Below, one piece after another: positions 59,398-64,000 of a stretch of 64,000 nucleotides of DNA (positions are counted from its first letter, which is position 1; each line of letters starts with the position of its first letter). The translations under genes were made by a program, and so were the position numbers. The DNA comes from Nitrospira sp. (GTDB lineage Bacteria; Nitrospirota; Thermodesulfovibrionia; UBA6902), in assembly GCA_016784355.1 (NCBI GenBank), contig JADHUV010000007.1, positions 21,080-85,079 on the forward strand, in the 5' to 3' direction. Under the pieces are notes generated by a model. That model saw only the letters and a program-made list of their open reading frames with translations. It did no database searches and was not told the origin of the DNA.

Positions 59398-61795
59398 AGT
59401 TGAAAAACGCAGCTTTCACCAGGAGCTTGTTCTAAACCAGTGGATGATGGGCTTTTTCAAGGGCGGCACATTGCAGGCCCTGAAGATCCGCCTTGGCGAA
59501 GACAGGCATGAAGGCATAGACGAGGACGGCCAGACCGGATTTTTCCATGAATTGCACAAAAATCTGTTTGAGGTCGATCGCATTAGCGAACAGGAGCTGC
59601 GCCGTTATGATCTCAATATTGTCCGGCATTGGAACGCTATCACCCAGCAGCGCAATAAAATTGAAGGCACTGTATTTAATATGAAGTACTTCCAGTATCT
59701 CTCGCTGCTCTTTACCGAGATTTATCTGGACTGGTATTTCAACAAGCGTCAGCAATTGCTGGATGGCTTAAACGAGGGATTGCAGAAATATAATGAGAAT
59801 CAGGATGCTGAACACCGCTTTCAGCCCTTTGATGCGGATGAACTGAATAAGCTGGCATTCTGGAACGCCACAGGAAGCGGCAAGACTTTGCTGCTTCACA
59901 TTAATATCCGCCAGTATCTGCACTACTTCCAAAACGGCCGGAAAGACGCTTACCCTGACAAGATCATTTTACTCACACCAAATGAAGGCCTGTCGCGTCA
60001 GCATTTAGAGGAATTGCATTTGTCGGGTTTTGATTTCTGCCGCCTGTTCGACAAAAACCGCAGTGGTGTTTTCAGAAATACCATTGAGATCATCGACATA
60101 AACAAGCTTGGTGATGAGATGGGCGATAAGACCGTTGCAGTAGAAGCCTTTGAGGGCAACAATCTGGTGCTGGTTGATGAAGGCCATCGCGGCACAGGCA
60201 CGGCAGCCGGAGCATGGATGAGCCGACGTGAAGCTTTGGTCCGGGGCGGGTTTGCTTTTGAGTATTCAGCCACCTTTGGACAGGCTGTGGCGAAGGGCCT
60301 GACTGTTCTCAAGGCAGAAGAAGAAAAGCTTAAGAATAAAGCAAAAGTGCTGTTTGGGACAAAAAACCTGAGAATACTAACCGATGCACAGATTCAGCAG
60401 TTGACCCTGAGCAGCGATGAAAAGCGTAAGGCGCGGACGATGGCGACACGGGAAATTTACGCCAAAAACATACTGTTTGATTACTCCTATAAGTTCTTCT
60501 ACGAAGATGGCTATGGCAAGGAATCGCTGATTCTTAATCTCAAGGATGAGGATTATACCCAGGATGATACTGCCCGCCAATACTTCACCGCATGCCTGCT
60601 GAGCTTTTATCAGCAGCAATACCTCTGGAGCACAAATCGAGACAAACTGGCTGACTTCAATATTGAAAAGCCTCTATGGGTATTTGTCGGCAATACTGTT
60701 GCCGGTGAAGATTCTGACATTCTAAATGTGCTGAAATTTCTGGCAGGATTTCTGAATGACGAGGCAATCACAAAGCAATGGATAAAAGACTTACTGGCAA
60801 ATACAGCGCGCCTGCTAGATGCCAAAGGGCGTAATATTTTTCATGACCGATTTGTGCCGTTAATGCAATTCAGTGCTGATGACGTTTATACGGACATTCT
60901 CAAGAAGCTATTCAATGCAGAGGCGCGGCAGCGTCTTAAGGTAGTGAATCTTAAGAGCAGCAAAGGCGAACTGGCGCTTCGCGTGGGCGATGCGGAACCC
61001 TTTGGGCTGATCAATATCGGTGATGATGCCGGTTTTTATAAGGAGGCCGAAAAAGCCGAAAACCTGTCGTTGTTTGATACCGAGGCCGATGACTTTGGCG
61101 GCTCAATGTTTGGGACGCTAAACAGCAAAGATAGCCAGTTGCATGTGTTGATTGGATCGCGCAAGTTCACCGAAGGCTGGAGCAGTTGGCGCGTGTCTAC
61201 GATGGGATTACTTAATATGGGCAAAGGCGAAGGCTCCCAAATCATCCAGTTGTTCGGGCGCGGCGTCAGGTTGAAGGGCATGGAGTATTCACTTAAACGC
61301 AGTACTCCTGGTCAGCGGCCCAAGGGGGTGCATCTGGAACGGCTGGAAACGCTGAATATTTTCGGTGTGAATGCGGGATACATGGCCACCTTCAAGGATT
61401 ATCTCAAAGAGGAAGGCATTACACCCTCAGATGAGATTATTGAGCTGGATTTTGAAACTCGACCCAATTTACCAAAGAACAGGCTCAAGACGCTGGCGCT
61501 TAAAGACGGCTACAAGGACAACCAGATAAAAGGATTTAAACGCACGCACTTTCCGTGGCTATATGAAGTGCCTGCCGAGTTTGAAGGCAAGATCAAAGAG
61601 GCGCATATCGAGCTGGATTTATATCCAAAGATAGAAGCCATGAGCACGCAGGATAAAGCCAGTGCCGCAACAGATACCACCATTCGTAATAAGGGTAAGA
61701 TTGCATCTGAAACAATGGCCCTCTTTGATTTCGATCAGATTTATCTGGCGGTTCAGGAATTCAAGCTGCTGCGCAGCTGGAGCATTCACGATTAA
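59390..61795 (+). CDS. type III restriction Res-like helicase subunit, N-terminal 801 residues (frameshifted)
   Basis: The protein has 801 residues to a TAA at 61793-61795. Superfamily 2 helicase with Walker A ATGSGKT (~163), DEAH-like VDEGHRGTG (~262), FEYSATFGQA and motif VI QLFGRGVRLKG (~622). The endonuclease-containing C-terminus is not in this frame: homology resumes in another frame at 61798-62691. A full-length Res would be ~1100 residues. The restriction activity may thus be lost, while Mod remains. The start ATG overlaps the DUF1016 gene end. Confidence 0.82.
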   Translation: MSKVEKRSFHQELVLNQWMMGFFKGGTLQALKIRLGEDRHEGIDEDGQTGFFHELHKNLFEVDRISEQELRRYDLNIVRHWNAITQQRNKIEGTVFNMKYFQYLSLLFTEIYLDWYFNKRQQLLDGLNEGLQKYNENQDAEHRFQPFDADELNKLAFWNATGSGKTLLLHINIRQYLHYFQNGRKDAYPDKIILLTPNEGLSRQHLEELHLSGFDFCRLFDKNRSGVFRNTIEIIDINKLGDEMGDKTVAVEAFEGNNLVLVDEGHRGTGTAAGAWMSRREALVRGGFAFEYSATFGQAVAKGLTVLKAEEEKLKNKAKVLFGTKNLRILTDAQIQQLTLSSDEKRKARTMATREIYAKNILFDYSYKFFYEDGYGKESLILNLKDEDYTQDDTARQYFTACLLSFYQQQYLWSTNRDKLADFNIEKPLWVFVGNTVAGEDSDILNVLKFLAGFLNDEAITKQWIKDLLANTARLLDAKGRNIFHDRFVPLMQFSADDVYTDILKKLFNAEARQRLKVVNLKSSKGELALRVGDAEPFGLINIGDDAGFYKEAEKAENLSLFDTEADDFGGSMFGTLNSKDSQLHVLIGSRKFTEGWSSWRVSTMGLLNMGKGEGSQIIQLFGRGVRLKGMEYSLKRSTPGQRPKGVHLERLETLNIFGVNAGYMATFKDYLKEEGITPSDEIIELDFETRPNLPKNRLKTLALKDGYKDNQIKGFKRTHFPWLYEVPAEFEGKIKEAHIELDLYPKIEAMSTQDKASAATDTTIRNKGKIASETMALFDFDQIYLAVQEFKLLRSWSIHD

Positions 61796-61797
61796 CT

Positions 61798-62691
61798 GAT
61801 TTCTGCAAGAATCGCAACGACTGGTACACGCTCTATATTCCGAAAGCTGAGCTGGTTATTAACAACATTGCCGACATTAGCAAACAGGAAGACATTCTTA
61901 TCCGGCTGCTTCAGGACTATACCGACCGATTCTACAAATCGCTGAAAACAGCTTATGAAGGCCAGTTCTACGACATAGAGAATGTGAAAGAAGAAGATGA
62001 CGCCTTACTTAAAGTGTATCACTTTGAGATTGAGAACGATTCAGACGGAGAAGCATACGAGAAAAAAATAAAAGCACTTCAGCTCTTAGTAAAGGATGGG
62101 AAAATAGGTGAAGCCAGCCAGTGGAACGCTGGCCAAATGGTCGCTATCTGTTTTGATCGTCATCTGTATTATCCCTTGTTCGCCATTGAAGGTGCTGTAC
62201 CATTAAAAATGCGCCCGCTGTCATTCGATGCACCAGGCGAAGTGCAGTTTGTACGAGATCTTGAAACATTCTATGAATCACCAATCGGCCAGAAACTTAT
62301 TGGTAAGCGCAGCCTATACCTGCTGCGCAATGCCGACACTAAAGCCAAAGGGTTAGGCTTTGCTCTGGCAGGCAATTTTTACCCGGATTTTTTGCTGTGG
62401 TTAGTGGATGATGAAACCGGCGAGCAGTGGCTGAATTTTATTGATCCAAAAGGTCTTCGCCAAATGAACCTGAACGACCCCAAGCTTGGCCTTTACAAAG
62501 AAGTGAAGGTGCTACAGAAAAAATTAGGTGATCCTAAGCTGACGTTAAATGCCTTTATAATTTCAGGTACCCAGTTTGCAAGTCTGTTGAATGTGTCCTG
62601 CAAGCAAGCAGACCTGGAAGATCGGAATGTATTATTTATGCCTGACGGTGGGCCAGTTTATTTAAAGAAAATGTTTGAGCGGATTGCATAG
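61798..62691 (+). pseudogene. C-terminal part of the Res subunit, displaced by a frameshift
   Basis: About 297 codons in the frame shifted by one relative to the Res N-terminal part, without its own good start (a GTG at 61984 is possible). Residues include DWYTLYIPKAEL, then the nuclease-type GFALAGNFYPDFLLWLVDD and WLNFIDPKGLRQ, resembling the type III Res PD-(D/E)xK nuclease (D...D-x-K). Joins to the 801-residue part at the sequence around GATTAACTGAT (61790-61800) by a net +2/-1 change. Confidence 0.75.
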
Positions 62692-62697
62692 TAATTT

Positions 62698-62731
62698 TAA
62701 ATATAGCTATGCTGCATATGAGCTATATTTA
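62698..62731 (+). terminator. stem-loop after the defence operon
   Basis: Perfect 11-bp AT-rich inverted repeat (TAAATATAGCT with AGCTATATTTA) with a 12-base loop just after the Res stop codon. Terminator or IS/hairpin remnant. Confidence 0.5.
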
Positions 62732-62879
62732 GAAATGCTTTAGTTAGTGTCCACTATTGACATTGGATCACAGTATGATTGCAATTGATAAGCACGGGAA
62801 TGAATCGAAGCCGGCGAGGCTCAAATAGGAGGCCCTTCGACAGAATCAGGGGGACAGCAGACATTGAAGTACAGATTAT

Positions 62880-63541
62880 ATGAGCGAGAAAAATAAAAAC
62901 CAGGAAAACAAGACTCGAAAAAGGCGGGACAAGGGCATTGATGAGCGGGTGATTATGCCTGCACCGCCATCCTCCGTAGATCTGCCTGAAGATTATGCCG
63001 GCTTTCTTGCGCAGGTTAAAAAGCGGATTCATACTGAGCGGCTAAAGACTGTACTCTCCGCTAATGCTGCCCAGATTCTTCTGTATTGGGATACAGGAAG
63101 GGATATTCTGGTAAAACAGGAAGAGGCCGGATGGGGCGCCAGGGTGGTCGACCGGCTTTCAGCGGATCTGAAGGAGGCATTTCCTGAAATGAACGGATTC
63201 TCTGCCAGAAACCTCAAATATATGAGGAAGTTTGCCGAGGCCTGGCCGGACAGGGAAATCGTGCAACGCACCGTTGCACAAATCCCGTGGCGGAGCAACC
63301 TGACACTGCTGGAAAAGCTGAAAGAAACTGATGCATTGAAGTACACCCCCAATCCAAAAAAATCCTTGTGTATTTAAAAGTAAATCCGGATACAGTTGAC
63401 CTCAAAGCAAATAAAGGCTTCCTTCGTGATGTCCGTAAAATCGGCCACTTTGGAACTGGAGATCTTGAAGTTATATTGAAATCGGCCGAAGACTTTGAGC
63501 GCGCCAAGCCTTTGTTAGTGAAAAGTTATGAGGTTAGTTGA
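62880..63541 (+). pseudogene. DUF1016 N-terminus joined to a DUF5655 C-terminus with frameshift
   Basis: Codons from 62880 encode a DUF1016 N-terminal domain (GFLAQVKKRIHTERLKTVLSAN, NGFSARNLKYMRKFAEAWPD, IPWRSNLTLLEKL) that stops matching near 63332. There CATTGAAGTAC begins a second homology, to the end of DUF5655 (KKILVYLKVNP, GFLRDVRKIGHFGTGDLEVIL, ERAKPLLVKSYE). The second part is in another frame, shifted at an A7 run near 63356, and ends at TGA 63539-63541. It is a chimera of two decayed genes. Confidence 0.65.
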
Positions 63542-63575
63542 TATTTGAGTATAGTGACAGGGAGATATAGTTGCA

Positions 63576-63761
63576 ATGTCAAAAACATCAGAAGTAGAAT
63601 GTCCTTAGTGCCAGCACACTTAGACAGCTACATTCTGGGATTCAATAAACGTATCTTTCGACCCTACTCATAGGGATAAGCTCCTAAAAGCAGATTTTAG
63701 CAAATTGCATTGTAGTTTATTAATACAAGCTTCCCCAAAAACTGACACTAACGGTCAATAG
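63576..63761 (+). pseudogene. CpXC-domain protein with two amber codons
   Basis: The frame from ATG 63576 reads MSKTSEVECP-[TAG]-CQHT-[TAG]-TATFWDSINVSFDPTHRDKLLK then DFSKLHC, matching the opening of CpXC proteins (CPxCGH...WDSINVSxDPxxRxxLL). Two TAGs (63606-63608, 63621-63623) replace residues usually Lys/Arg/Gln, and the match fades after the third Cys. Decayed; no pyrrolysine context is visible. Confidence 0.6.
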
Positions 63762-63841
63762 CATTCTGCTAGCGTAAAGCTATGACCGATCTAACCAGCT
63801 ATCCTCAGCGTTCATTTGCCAGCAAAAGATAAGGAGCCCAG

Positions 63842-64000
63842 ATGGACTCCGAATCTACCACTGACAGTCTCGCCCCTGAACGCCTCCTAAGTAAACTCAA
63901 AAACAACGTAGGCCGTAAGCTTATTGCTGGAGAAACCGCTGGCCTTGCTCATGAGATTGAAAAGATCCAGGAGCTGGAAGCGAAGTTTGCCCGTCAGCAG
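63842..64000 (+). CDS. start of an unknown protein (3' end outside window)
   Basis: Open from the ATG at 63842 to the window end, 53 codons, with AAGGAG six bases before it. The encoded part is hydrophilic and helical (MDSESTTDSLAPERLLSKL...GLAHEIEKIQELEAKFARQQ). No family is recognised from this much. It probably starts a new accessory gene. Confidence 0.5.
   Translation, partial: MDSESTTDSLAPERLLSKLKNNVGRKLIAGETAGLAHEIEKIQELEAKFARQQ

Noticed and set aside
63606..63623. TAG codons in the CpXC frame as pyrrolysine
   Set aside because: The rest of the gene is also degraded and nothing nearby suggests Pyl decoding.

Overview
The window comes from a diazotrophic, probably anaerobic bacterium with respiratory or acetogenic-type biochemistry. 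A Mo-nitrogenase cluster of the anaerobe type (nifH-nifI1-nifI2-nifD-nifK, with PII-like NifI proteins) coexists with a sigma54 activator NifA. There are two Amt/PII pairs, a corrinoid-protein reactivase-like ATPase, a DUF3786 Fe-S protein and a DUF5610 protein. This mix fits Nitrospirota (Thermodesulfovibrionia-like) or Desulfobacterota; no rRNA or marker gene in the window fixes the lineage.

Layout. 1-10300: mostly core or housekeeping genes (RACo-like ATPase, SemiSWEET, cNMP protein, TerB, cold-shock protein, methyltransferase, ferric-reductase-like flavocytochrome, YceI, citrate synthase). 10600-19250: a nitrogen-assimilation island, with an orphan NifA-like DNA-binding domain, porin, amt-PII, PII-amt, glutamine amidotransferase and glnA. 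19300-36000: the nif region. On the minus strand, nifENB-nifX-nifV and nifH-I1-I2-D-K-nifX-ferredoxin are followed by several small uncharacterised nif-linked genes and a Nif11 protein. nifA lies between the two on the plus strand. I see sigma54 (-24/-12) promoters before the orphan DNA-binding protein, the second PII gene, nifH, nifA and nifE. Two 23-bp palindromes with the same centre (TCGAA) lie upstream of them and are candidate activator sites.

36200-48430: an accessory zone. It holds a DUF4143 ATPase with three 23-bp-spaced repeats over its start, HepT and IS debris, and a target gene plus avd from a diversity-generating retroelement that has lost its reverse transcriptase. It also holds an AI-2E exporter-family protein and a rhodanese in which both cysteines of a CxC motif are replaced by in-frame TGA, followed by a SECIS-like hairpin (candidate double-Sec selenoprotein). 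MsrB, a four-gene operon (kinase-like, UspA, unknown, membrane-anchored LonB), tRNA-Arg(ACG) and a MntA/HepT pair with a broken toxin complete the zone.

48430-64000: a mobile and defence zone. Three attC sites delimit integron gene cassettes with no integrase in the window. An IS3 remnant follows. Then comes a type III restriction-modification-like operon (SNF2 helicase, beta-class Mod, YhcG/DUF1016 nuclease, Res with a frameshift), followed by decayed DUF1016/DUF5655 and CpXC pseudogenes. Frameshifts and nonsense codons concentrate in the last 30 kb, while the nif and nitrogen-assimilation genes look intact.
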